Source of the DNA: Oscillospiraceae bacterium
GTDB taxonomy: Bacteria; Bacillota; Clostridia; Oscillospirales; Oscillospiraceae
DNA: 42,248 nucleotides
Assembly (NCBI GenBank): GCA_017405865.1
Contig: JAFQZN010000001.1
Coordinates: 1-42,248 of the forward strand
Direction of reading: 5' to 3'
Positions 35,501-42,248 of the stretch are shown piece after piece (position 1 is the first letter of the stretch; each line of letters starts with the position of its first letter). Made by a program: the position numbers and the translations under genes. The notes under the pieces are model-generated. The model was not told the origin of the DNA. It made no database searches and was given only the letters and a program-made list of their open reading frames with translations.

Positions 35501-37158
35501 AAGAAGTTACGACGCCTGCAACCTGCACGACTGCAGGAAGCGGCTACGCGGTCGTATATTGTGAGCGCTGCAATATCGAACTGAGCAGAGAAGCGATCGT
35601 GCTGCCGGCGTTAGGCCACGATTATGTTGAAACGGTTTTGATTCCCGTTACCTGTACGGAAGACGGCGCGTCCCAGTTTACCTGCAGCCGATGCGGCGAC
35701 AGTTACACGCAGATTATTCCGGCGCTTGGTCATATATTTGAAGACGAGGTACTGATTCCGGCGACCTGTACGGAAGAAGGCGCGATTCTGCGCACGTGTT
35801 CGAGGTGTAATTATCAAACGACAGAGTTTGTTGCGCCGCTTGGACATAATTATGCAGAAGAAGTGCTGATTGCGGCAACCTGCACGGACGACGGTGCATC
35901 GCAGTTTACCTGCAGCAGATGCGGCGATACCAAAACGGAAGTAACACCTGCGCTCGGACATCTGCTTGAACGGACTGTGACCGAGCCGACCTGCGAGGAA
36001 GACGGATCGATCGTTGAAACTTGCTCGAGGTGTGGTTACACGCATACGGAGGCTCTGCCTGCATTGGGACACGACTATGTAGGAACGATTCTTCTGGAAC
36101 CGACCTGCACGACGCGCGGCGTGATTCGTTATAGCTGCTCGCGCTGCAGCAGTCAGTATTCCGAGTTTATTCCCGCCGGTCACGATTTGAGCTATACCGA
36201 TAACGGAAACGGCACGCATACCGCTTCCTGTTCTCGCTGTGATTACAGCGTGACTGAGGAGCACAGCTACATCAACGGTACCTGCGTCTGCGGAGCGAGT
36301 GAACTTGTTCCGGAGATCAAGTCCGCCTCCTTGCTTCTTAACGAGGATATCGATATCATCTATTCTGTTCAGATTCCGGAAGGTTTCACTGACCCATATC
36401 TGGTCGTCAATGGAGCCCGGATCACGGACTCCTTTGTACAGAATGACAGACTGTGCTTTGTATATACAGGCATTACGCCTCAATGCATGGGGGACAGCAT
36501 TACGGCGGTTCTCCATGCCAGCCGTAACGGCAAGGAGGTAACTGATACTGTAGCAAACTATAGCGTGAAACAGTATTGCATCAACCAGTTGGCGAATCAT
36601 CCGGAGGATACCGTGCTGAAGACCCTGCTGGCTGACCTGTTGTGTTACGGCGCAGCTGCACAGCAGTATACCAATTACAGAACTGACAGCCTTGTTACTA
36701 CCGGATTGGATCTGACGCCTTCTGCGTTCGGTGGGATTTCCAACAAGACTGCGTCCTTCACCGGCACGGCAGACATGACAGTGGACTGGATCGGCGCAGG
36801 ACTGATCCTCGGAAATAGTGTTTCAATGCGGTTGACCTTTACGGCGGAAAATATCCAAAACCTGAGTGTAACGGTTGCTATCAATGGCAGAGAAGAAGCG
36901 TTCAACTCTGAGGATTTCAACAGTGCAGGAGACGGGAAATACTACATAGACTTTTGCGGTATTGAGGCCAACGAGTTTGACGATGCCGTTACTGCAAGCT
37001 TCAGCTGCGGCGGCAAGAGTGTCGGCAGAGTGCTGAGTTACACCGTTAACGCTTACGTCTGCTCTACGCAGAACAGCGACAACGCAAGTTTGCAGACCTT
37101 GGTAAAAGCACTGTACAACTATGGCGTTTCTGCCCTGGCTTACGCTGAAAGCCAGTGA
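32506..37158 (+). CDS. Large secreted protein: amidase-like domain, cysteine-rich repeats and a cohesin module
   Basis: 1550 residues from ATG 32506, with GGGGG 8 bases upstream. A signal peptide (about 1-32) leads into a Cys/His amidase-like domain (about 45-225; Cys78 in SGYCATYVKWQ, His166/His171 in YGHTTFIHG), reading like a CHAP or NlpC-type hydrolase. A carbohydrate-binding-like beta domain (about 225-398) and an InlB-type repeat (REGYSFAGWYTAKNGGTQI, about 399-458) follow. Next are cysteine-rich repeats, a Trp-rich domain (about 535-760, ending RWSEWSDWDTE), one more repeat, and then a cohesin module (about 819-945: ESVTVPVSITDNTGFAGFTF, GEYGITIALKD). Eight tandem cysteine repeats (about 955-1265) and a C-terminal 280-residue domain of unknown type close the protein. 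No dockerin, LPxTG or SLH is seen. It is probably the scaffold for the three dockerin proteins downstream. Confidence 0.85.
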   Translation: MMKRRILSSLLALCIVASLLAGLVCPVVSAVAETRGMTGSQLESQIRSVYKDALARARKVNSDIGRKIDANNSFSGYCATYVKWQIKLLGIDPSPASGHGKDMFDNYKNKSQSSGGKYIAAYSAASYGNLKTILNLITDNGTKNVYNILIGFQQYTGNKDGRTYGHTTFIHGIVNGMVYSSESFSGKFGTSSTISEGDPIVLSISNYFSAYPASKYYLDGVIVFSDQPNYTLYCHNNYSGKNYLYGTDFSGSLNSDIIYSRDTSVTTVSTDQTTQHNGNSSLKIVNTSAGSSGKDLAIATLTNDRAANGWIGDSKQMTLSFWAKASNPNTGIYFRWGYGSYNGVTLSQDWAYYSIPMNRTTTYGKDMHPYVDRAGTVWITEMQLEDGTEATAFAPESVRINYEKTVQTSGQNYQLPSVAPSREGYSFAGWYTAKNGGTQITSQTTVQDGNLIVYARWIPDACQHEYALDYETPATCEENGERHFVCSLCGENYSVLIAALGHQYQSSLQPATCVDYGVTTYTCTVCGYSYSETEDDEYSEWSISYPAGANNNAVESATGYRYRLLETTTGSGSQMEGWTGAGSEWIQTDGGSVQYVASWPAGFNTNNAYYSQYHNTPVTESETETQKTSVDSDNVIGYLYWHWCRNSYTSGPIDRLVADQCEGEFTGFHCFFSTTSPSSLTMDSSGTVYKYANANCCTDTWWYFALPVRQQDYQMLEKLYHFERWSEWSDWDTEVIEETATCDVETATIYRYATSLLEGHQWGEWTVVTEPTCTVDGQRSRTCTVCGETETEAIPAAHNWDENEQFCTVCGALNPDYIALCVAPASGTVQPGESVTVPVSITDNTGFAGFTFIITCDEGLTITNITKGALLSTSESGSFTKNIESGKVTWYDVENLTNDGVLFNLVLTLSANAEPGEYGITIALKDSQPTNFVDYLSQAVPIRFTAGKVVYNDHTHSYTAVTTSPTCTEAGAIIYTCECGDTYSETLEPLGHLQGEATEEVTTPATCTTAGSGYAVVYCERCNIELSREAIVLPALGHDYVETVLIPVTCTEDGASQFTCSRCGDSYTQIIPALGHIFEDEVLIPATCTEEGAILRTCSRCNYQTTEFVAPLGHNYAEEVLIAATCTDDGASQFTCSRCGDTKTEVTPALGHLLERTVTEPTCEEDGSIVETCSRCGYTHTEALPALGHDYVGTILLEPTCTTRGVIRYSCSRCSSQYSEFIPAGHDLSYTDNGNGTHTASCSRCDYSVTEEHSYINGTCVCGASELVPEIKSASLLLNEDIDIIYSVQIPEGFTDPYLVVNGARITDSFVQNDRLCFVYTGITPQCMGDSITAVLHASRNGKEVTDTVANYSVKQYCINQLANHPEDTVLKTLLADLLCYGAAAQQYTNYRTDSLVTTGLDLTPSAFGGISNKTASFTGTADMTVDWIGAGLILGNSVSMRLTFTAENIQNLSVTVAINGREEAFNSEDFNSAGDGKYYIDFCGIEANEFDDAVTASFSCGGKSVGRVLSYTVNAYVCSTQNSDNASLQTLVKALYNYGVSALAYAESQ
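35368..36301 (+). repeat. Tandem repeats encoding about 38-residue cysteine-rich units
   Basis: About eight diverged units in the cohesin protein, each with the frame TCTxxG, then CSRCG, then PALGH. The same unit occurs three and a half times in each of the three dockerin proteins. DNA copies are diverged, so this is an old protein-level repeat rather than a recent expansion. Confidence 0.85.
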
Positions 37159-37163
37159 CAATG

Positions 37164-37191
37164 TTGGCAGCACGCGATAGCGTGCTGCCAA
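37164..37191 (+). other. Intercistronic stem-loop without U-tract
   Basis: Perfect 12-bp stem TTGGCAGCACGC/GCGTGCTGCCAA with GATA loop, 5 bases after the cohesin gene. No T-run follows. It may stabilise the upstream message or mark a processing site. Confidence 0.65.
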
Positions 37192-37236
37192 CCAAAACCA
37201 GACGATCCTGCTGCGATGATAAAGAGGAAATGGGAA

Positions 37237-38400
37237 ATGAAGAAAAGACTGCTGGTTTTCATCCTTGTAGTGTTATTGCTGTTACCGCTCCTGCCGACAA
37301 CAGAGGTTGTCGCAGCTGATAGGATTGTAATGACTGCTTCAGAATTTATATCCTGCCTGCAGAGAGCGCTTGCAAGAAATACTACCTATAATAACAGTTA
37401 TCCGTACAATCTTGGCTATTATGACGGTTCAACGATTTCCTGGGATTGTTGGAATCTGGGGAAAAGCATCATTTGGACAGCGGGTTCCATTGTAGACAAC
37501 TATACAGTCGGTACGCACGCACGCGTAGATACAAGCTGCGGACTTGGGGATTGGACCGGGCTTACAATCATTCAGAAAGCGCCGAACTGTAATGGCGACT
37601 TTACAAACCTGATCCCCGGTGAATGGCTCTATATGGATGGTCATACCGGATACTATATCGGAAACGGACAGGTAATCGAATGCACGACAGGCTGGGGCGC
37701 GAATTGTGTTACACAGTCCCAGATCAGTACCACCGGCGCCAGATCAAGGAACGGTGTGAGAGGCGGCACTTGGCTGTACCACGGTATGGTGCCTTGGATT
37801 GACTATTCTGAGTTTTTGCACCAACACAGCTATACGGTGTCAGTTACGCTTGCGCCGGGATGCCTGACAACCGGCGTGCGTACATACACGTGCAACTGCG
37901 GCGCTTCCTATACGGAAACCATTGCGGCGCTGGGTCATAAATGGAGCGCGTGGACAACTATGACCGCTTCGACGTGTACTGCCGCAGGCGTCAGTGTGAG
38001 AAGCTGCAGCCGCTGCGGGCAGCAGGAAACGCAGTCCCTTCCGATCGTTGACCACCAATATGTACTCCAGACGATCCAGCCGACTTGTACGGAGAACGGG
38101 TACGATCTTCATACCTGCTCCGTGTGCGGCGACGCCTATGAGGACAGCGTTATCCCTGCAACAGGTCATAACTATGTCAGATGCGTTTGCACCCTGTGCG
38201 GTGCAATTGACCCGTCGCTGCAAAGCGGCGATATGAATCTGGACGGTCAGATAACTTCAGCAGATGCCGTCTTGTTGGCAAGATATCTGATCAACTTGGC
38301 GGAATTGAACGAAGCACAACTGTCGGCAGCGGATCTGAACAACGACGGTGTGATTACTTCTGCGGACACCGTGTTGCTGGCACAGTATCTGCTGCAGTAA
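37237..38400 (+). CDS. Secreted dockerin protein with NlpC/P60-like hydrolase domain
   Basis: 387 residues from ATG 37237 (AGAGGAAATGGG before it; the earlier in-frame ATG 37216 has no ribosome site). A signal peptide (about 1-27) is followed by an NlpC/P60-like cysteine hydrolase domain (about 30-190; Cys71 in ISWDCWNLGKS, His136 in MDGHTGYYIGNGQVIE). Three and a half cysteine-rich repeats (about 197-320) follow, then a type I dockerin (about 331-387). The dockerin has two Ca-binding loops, DMNLDGQITSAD and DLNNDGVITSAD, each with Ser-Ala at positions 10-11. Substrate inferred: peptidoglycan stem peptides. It follows the cohesin gene in the same direction. Confidence 0.85.
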   Translation: MKKRLLVFILVVLLLLPLLPTTEVVAADRIVMTASEFISCLQRALARNTTYNNSYPYNLGYYDGSTISWDCWNLGKSIIWTAGSIVDNYTVGTHARVDTSCGLGDWTGLTIIQKAPNCNGDFTNLIPGEWLYMDGHTGYYIGNGQVIECTTGWGANCVTQSQISTTGARSRNGVRGGTWLYHGMVPWIDYSEFLHQHSYTVSVTLAPGCLTTGVRTYTCNCGASYTETIAALGHKWSAWTTMTASTCTAAGVSVRSCSRCGQQETQSLPIVDHQYVLQTIQPTCTENGYDLHTCSVCGDAYEDSVIPATGHNYVRCVCTLCGAIDPSLQSGDMNLDGQITSADAVLLARYLINLAELNEAQLSAADLNNDGVITSADTVLLAQYLLQ

Positions 38401-38473
38401 TCTAAAGCTTTACACAACGCTTTTTTACGATACTGGTAAACAGTTTCCAAAAGCAGAGAATACATTCTATTAA

Positions 38474-40546
38474 ATGGAAAGAAAAAACAAAATTGTGAAA
38501 AAACGAAGAACAATTTGCTGCTTCGTGATAATAGTTGCACTGCTTTTGACACCCGTTTTCGCTTTTGAAGGGGCGCTGCCGGAAGCAACAAACGAAGCAT
38601 ATAAAGAGAGATTTGAGATCGGCGCAGAGCCGGGAGAAATGATTTCTTTCGGCGGAATTGCCGTGAACTCGGAATATGGGCTTTTCACGACGAATGATAA
38701 CGAAGGCATTTGCCTTAACGGCAACGATTTTCTGCCGGATAAGGCTGCCCGGCTGAATTACCTCGGTGGGAACTTGTATTATATCTCGGACGGATGTGCC
38801 TATCGGTTTGATCTGAACAGCAACGAAAAGACCTTTGTTTTTTCGGAAGAAGAAAGCATTCGCCAGTTCTATGTGGTAAATGGTGAGGATTTTTGGTACC
38901 TTACTGACAGCGGAATCTATCTATACAAGAACGGCGAACAAAATGAGGTATTGGCGAATGATAAACTATTTGGATTTACGCCGACGCCTTTCGGATTAGT
39001 ATACGCTGAAGGAGATCTGTTTGACTACAGCATATTTGCTGGAGAGCGCTTGCTTGCGGAGCATTCTTCCTCGTTCTCGGTGGATTTTGAATTATGCGGC
39101 GGAAGCATTTTGTTTGAAACAGACGGCAGTAGTTTTTACATCACTTTGGAAGATGCTTTCTCCGGTTCCGGCATACCGCAGGAATACCGGGGATATGCCG
39201 TTGTTGATGCAGACGAACTTTTCAGCGGATTAACGGAACCTGATGAAGAAGGCTCGCAATCAACAGTAAAAAGGACTGCGCAGAAAAGTTATAGAAAGAC
39301 GCTTTCTACCGGCGTGCAGAATATTGTCCGCCGCGCTTATCAGATGACCAATATCCGTTGGACACCCCAAAAGAATATTACCGGATGGGACGGCGGGCTT
39401 ACGTATTACGCAGGACGTACATATACAGGATTACCGTATGGACAGCCGGTTGACGCCAGTTATGTTCCTTGGACGACGTCTTTACCGCAGTTTGTTTCCT
39501 ACGTGAACGATCCGAACAGTAAAATGTATACATCCTATGCCTCGTATAATTGCCGCGCGCCGTATTATTCCGTTGATTGCAGCGCCTTCGTCAGTTGGGC
39601 CTGGAATCTCGGTTCAAGGCAAACGACGGCTACAATGCACAACTATGCGACACTGATCAGCAGCAGTTCCTACGCGAATATGCAGGTTGCCGATTGCTTC
39701 TGCAAAGCAGGAAGCCACGTGGTTCTTGTTACGGATATGACGTATGATGCAAATGGCGTTATTAACGGCGTTGAGATTTCTGAGGCAACAGTCAACGCCG
39801 GTACGAATTACTGCTGCCAGAAAACGTGGTATGGCACCGGGTACAGTCAGTCCCTCTCTAAAATGCAGTCGAAGTATCTCGGAGACGGATATATTCTCTA
39901 CCGTTCCAATACGAGGGAGAACGTATCCTATACGCACTACAGCGTCGTCGTGTTAGACGATGATGTACACAGCGATGTTCTGACTTCAGGCACCCCGGCG
40001 ACCTGCATAAATGCCGGACAGAATGTCTATACGTGCTCTGTCTGCGGACGGAGCAGAACAGAGACGATACCTGCGACGGGTCATTCTTTTGGCGACTGGG
40101 TGGTAACAGTACAAGCGAATTGTATTATGACAGGATTGGAGACAAGAACCTGCATTGCCTGCGGCGCGCAGGAGACGAGAACGCTCCCGGCAGGCGGGCA
40201 TAGTTATTTGGTTACTACCGTTGCCCCGAACTGCACGCAGGAAGGGTATGATCTTCATAACTGCGCGTACTGCGGCGATCAATACACAGATAACGTCATA
40301 CCTGCCGCAGGACACAGGTTCTCTGCCGGAATCTGCACTGTTTGCGGCGCAGTGGATGAATCAATTCCAAAAGGCGACGTCAATTTGGACGGTATCGTAT
40401 CCTCTGCCGATGCTGTGCTGCTTGCGCGCTATCTTGTTGATGCAGCGCAGATCAGCGAGGCACAGAGCTTTGCTGCAGATTTGAACAACGATAATCTCAT
40501 TACTTCTGCAGATGCTGTGTTGTTAGCACGACTGTTAGTCGCATAA
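38474..40546 (+). CDS. Secreted dockerin protein with NlpC/P60-like domain and propeller-like N-terminus
   Basis: 690 residues from ATG 38474, the only start that keeps the signal peptide (about 1-30), although the ribosome site is weak. Residues 50-260 form short beta repeats (GGNLYYISDG, EDFWYLTDSGIYLYKNGE) resembling DUF5050-type propeller blades. Residues about 275-485 are an NlpC/P60-like hydrolase (Cys369 in YSVDCSAFVSWAWNLG, His415 in KAGSHVVLVTDM). Three and a half cysteine-rich repeats follow (about 500-628), then a type I dockerin (634-690; loops DVNLDGIVSSAD and DLNNDNLITSAD). It is third in the secreted cluster, 73 bases after the previous gene. Confidence 0.85.
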   Translation: MERKNKIVKKRRTICCFVIIVALLLTPVFAFEGALPEATNEAYKERFEIGAEPGEMISFGGIAVNSEYGLFTTNDNEGICLNGNDFLPDKAARLNYLGGNLYYISDGCAYRFDLNSNEKTFVFSEEESIRQFYVVNGEDFWYLTDSGIYLYKNGEQNEVLANDKLFGFTPTPFGLVYAEGDLFDYSIFAGERLLAEHSSSFSVDFELCGGSILFETDGSSFYITLEDAFSGSGIPQEYRGYAVVDADELFSGLTEPDEEGSQSTVKRTAQKSYRKTLSTGVQNIVRRAYQMTNIRWTPQKNITGWDGGLTYYAGRTYTGLPYGQPVDASYVPWTTSLPQFVSYVNDPNSKMYTSYASYNCRAPYYSVDCSAFVSWAWNLGSRQTTATMHNYATLISSSSYANMQVADCFCKAGSHVVLVTDMTYDANGVINGVEISEATVNAGTNYCCQKTWYGTGYSQSLSKMQSKYLGDGYILYRSNTRENVSYTHYSVVVLDDDVHSDVLTSGTPATCINAGQNVYTCSVCGRSRTETIPATGHSFGDWVVTVQANCIMTGLETRTCIACGAQETRTLPAGGHSYLVTTVAPNCTQEGYDLHNCAYCGDQYTDNVIPAAGHRFSAGICTVCGAVDESIPKGDVNLDGIVSSADAVLLARYLVDAAQISEAQSFAADLNNDNLITSADAVLLARLLVA

Positions 40547-40565
40547 AGAAAGAGAGTTACATGAT

Positions 40566-41843
40566 ATGAGAAAGAGCATAATACGAATACTAATTGTAAT
40601 GCTGCTTGCTGCATTTGCTTTTAGCATCGTCGCGTCGGCGGTGAGCACGTCGGATTTGCGGGCTACTACTCCGGTTTATCGCGGCATTGACGTCAGTCAC
40701 CATCAAGGAAGAATAGACTGGAATACAGTTGCAACTCAAATTGACTTCGTGATCTTGCGTTGTGGCTATGGCGACGATTCTACATCCTACGATGATACCC
40801 AGTGGGCGCGAAATGTATCCGAATGCGAGCGCCTGGGGATTCCATACGGTGTGTATCTTTATTCTTATGCGTCATCAGACGCAGAAGCGCAAAGTGAGGC
40901 AGAACACGCGCTTCGGCTTTTGGCAGGGCATTCGCCCCAACTGCCGGTATACTTAGATTTGGAAGATAAAGTCATCGCCAATAATTGCTCTAATGCTGAT
41001 ATTCTTCGTCAAGCGACGATTTTCTGCAACCGTTTGCAGGCGGCGGGCTATTCTGTCGGAATATACGCAAACAAGAACTGGTGGACAACGAAGCTGACAA
41101 ATTCGGCTTATGATCAGTGGAGCAGATGGATTGCTATCTGGGGGGCCAGTTCGCCAGCATATGACAAGGCATATGATATTTGGCAGTATTCGAGCACCGG
41201 CAGTGTCTCCGGGATTTCCGGCAATGTCGATATGGACTATTGGTATGGCGAACTTCCGACGCATCAGCACAGCTATACGTCGTCTGTCACGCAGGAGCCA
41301 AGTTGCTTGACTACGGGTGCGCGCACATATGTGTGCAGCTGCGGCGCGTCCTATACTGAAACGATTGCAGCACTTGGGCATGATTGGAGCGAGTGGACAG
41401 CCACAAACTTACCGACCTGCACTGCTGAAGGCGTTAATATGAGAAGCTGCAGTCGCTGTGGTCAGCAGGAAACGCAGACAATTACGATGACGGAGCACCA
41501 ATATACGGTCCAAACGATACCGCCTGCCTGCACAGAAGATGGATATGATCTTTACACGTGTTCCGTGTGCGGCGACACCTATACAGACAGCGTTGTACCT
41601 GCAACAGGGCATAGCTTTGTCAGTGGTATTTGCTCCATATGCGAAGCGATTGATCCAACAATCCAAGATGGCGATATTAATCTGGATGGGCAGATCACTT
41701 CAGCTGATACCGTAATGCTGGCGAGATTTATAGTTGATCTGGCAGAGCTGAACCAGGCACAAATGGAAGCAGCAGATATGAATAATGATGGCGTTATTAC
41801 ATCGGCAGATATTGTAATCCTGGCGCAGCAATTAACACATTAA
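40566..41843 (+). CDS. Secreted dockerin protein with GH25 muramidase domain
   Basis: 425 residues from ATG 40566. A signal peptide (about 1-25) precedes a GH25 lysozyme domain (about 37-228). The domain opens with GIDVSHHQGRIDW (Asp42) and has the catalytic pair in VYLDLED (Asp131, Glu133), and ends GNVDMDYWYG. GH25 enzymes cut the N-acetylmuramic acid to N-acetylglucosamine bond of peptidoglycan. Three and a half cysteine-rich repeats (about 233-361) and a type I dockerin (369-425; loops DINLDGQITSAD and DMNNDGVITSAD) follow. The repeats and dockerin closely resemble those of the 37.2 kb gene, suggesting duplication and swapping of the catalytic domain. It lies 19 bases after the previous gene and is last in the cluster, before a strong terminator. 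Confidence 0.92.
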   Translation: MRKSIIRILIVMLLAAFAFSIVASAVSTSDLRATTPVYRGIDVSHHQGRIDWNTVATQIDFVILRCGYGDDSTSYDDTQWARNVSECERLGIPYGVYLYSYASSDAEAQSEAEHALRLLAGHSPQLPVYLDLEDKVIANNCSNADILRQATIFCNRLQAAGYSVGIYANKNWWTTKLTNSAYDQWSRWIAIWGASSPAYDKAYDIWQYSSTGSVSGISGNVDMDYWYGELPTHQHSYTSSVTQEPSCLTTGARTYVCSCGASYTETIAALGHDWSEWTATNLPTCTAEGVNMRSCSRCGQQETQTITMTEHQYTVQTIPPACTEDGYDLYTCSVCGDTYTDSVVPATGHSFVSGICSICEAIDPTIQDGDINLDGQITSADTVMLARFIVDLAELNQAQMEAADMNNDGVITSADIVILAQQLTH

Positions 41844-41973
41844 ACAAAATGCTGTATCAATTATTATCTTTATAAAAGACCGGAATTCTGAAATGTCGCA
41901 GCCTGTCTGGGTAATGTCAATTCTGACATAACGTTCTTCTGCTCAGAGCTTCGTTCTTCACATTCCGTCTTTT

Positions 41974-42010
41974 CGGGGGATCGGGTATTTATCCGATCCC
42001 CCGCTTTTTT
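41974..42010 (+). terminator. Terminator of the dockerin gene cluster
   Basis: 11-bp stem CGGGGGATCGG/CCGATCCCCCG (41974-41984 and 41993-42003), followed by CTTTTTT. Confidence 0.9.
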
Positions 42011-42153
42011 AATAATAGTACAATCCATTTTTTGTTTACGATTCTGAATAGTCTTTACTATCGAAAAAGGAAGCGAGTGCAGGAGATTTGTTCGCGTTAT
42101 CGAAAAGTTGGATAAGGTACAATAAATTGCGCAAATTCAAAAATGGATAGAAA

Positions 42154-42182
42154 TAGACATAGTTTGCAAACTCTGGTAGAAT
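42154..42182 (+). promoter_or_regulatory. Transposase promoter
   Basis: TAGACA (42154-42159), 17-base spacer, TAGAAT (42177-42182), 40 bases before the transposase start. Confidence 0.55.
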
Positions 42183-42221
42183 GAAGTTACGACACAAACA
42201 TTCGAAAGGAGCAAACAAACT

Positions 42222-42248
42222 ATGTCCGAGAAGATTATACACCTGAAT
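42222..42248 (+). CDS. IS256-family transposase, first nine codons only
   Basis: ATG 42222 with AAAGGAG upstream opens MSEKIIHLN and runs off the window. IS256-family transposases commonly begin with a similar MS.KIIQLNE string, and the inverted-repeat-like sequence upstream agrees. With nine residues the family call rests mostly on context. Confidence 0.55.

Larger units (their letters stand above)
42110..42248 (+). mobile_element. Left end of an IS256-type insertion sequence (truncated by the window)
   Basis: The stretch from 42110 (GGATAAGGTACAATAAATTG) resembles the terminal inverted repeat of IS256-family elements, which open with GATAAAGTCC-like sequence. A promoter, ribosome site and a start codon with a typical IS256 transposase opening follow. 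The right end lies outside the window. Confidence 0.6.

Noticed and set aside
35368-36301. CRISPR array in the repeated cysteine-rich region
   Set aside because: The repeats are in frame, diverged and protein-coding, with no constant direct repeat and unique spacer pattern.
32506-37158. Cellulosomal scaffoldin
   Set aside because: Only one cohesin, no cellulose-binding module of the scaffoldin type, and the partner enzymes act on cell wall rather than plant fibre.

Overview
The window looks like the chromosome of a GC-rich, spore-forming member of the Clostridia, most likely Oscillospirales or Ruminococcaceae-like. The evidence is a recognisable sporulation sigma factor (SigG), the Asp23/FakA pair, ATP-type PEP carboxykinase, a membrane pyrophosphatase, strong AGGAGG ribosome binding sites with frequent GTG/TTG starts, and cohesin and dockerin modules. 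The genus cannot be set from the sequence alone.

Layout. 0-10 kb (minus strand) holds a zinc-ribbon/BIG2 membrane protein, then a tight six-gene operon read as gpmI, asp23, fakA, ATP-grasp, PHP phosphoesterase, polysaccharide deacetylase. The last three are joined by 4-base ATGA overlaps. An uncharacterised membrane protein and rpsT follow. 10.1-17.7 kb (plus strand) has a 600-base non-coding leader, sigG, hppA, a Na/Pi cotransporter with PhoU domain, and pckA, each with its own terminator. 17.7-23.2 kb (minus) has an ECF-type sigma factor with a C-type-lectin-like anti-sigma partner, an intergenic region packed with structured repeats, an SLH/L,D-transpeptidase and an M18 aminopeptidase. 23.4-28.0 kb (plus) is an SPFH, zinc-ribbon and TPM operon resembling the Bacillus YdjGHI set, with two small extra genes. 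28.1-28.9 kb is a five-tRNA operon (Gly, Arg, His, Gln, Lys) whose Arg tRNA 3' end is duplicated downstream.

The character changes after the tRNAs. 28.9-29.8 kb carries small mobile-element-type debris: a DUF6061-like gene, a frameshifted small gene and a LexA-like box. Then come an Agr-type histidine kinase and LytTR regulator, an XRE regulator, and a run of four secreted multidomain proteins (32.5-41.8 kb). The first has an N-terminal Cys/His amidase-like domain and a cohesin module. The next three carry an NlpC/P60-like, a second NlpC/P60-like and a GH25 muramidase domain, and each ends in a type I dockerin. All four share a cysteine-rich repeat. This looks like a small cohesin-dockerin assembly built around peptidoglycan hydrolases rather than cellulases, and it is the most notable system in the window. 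The left end of an IS256-type element closes the window.

Other notable signals are a 122-base interspersed repeat present twice in opposite orientation with compensatory changes in its nested hairpins, a second palindromic repeat family in three copies, and a lectin-fold domain inside an anti-sigma factor.
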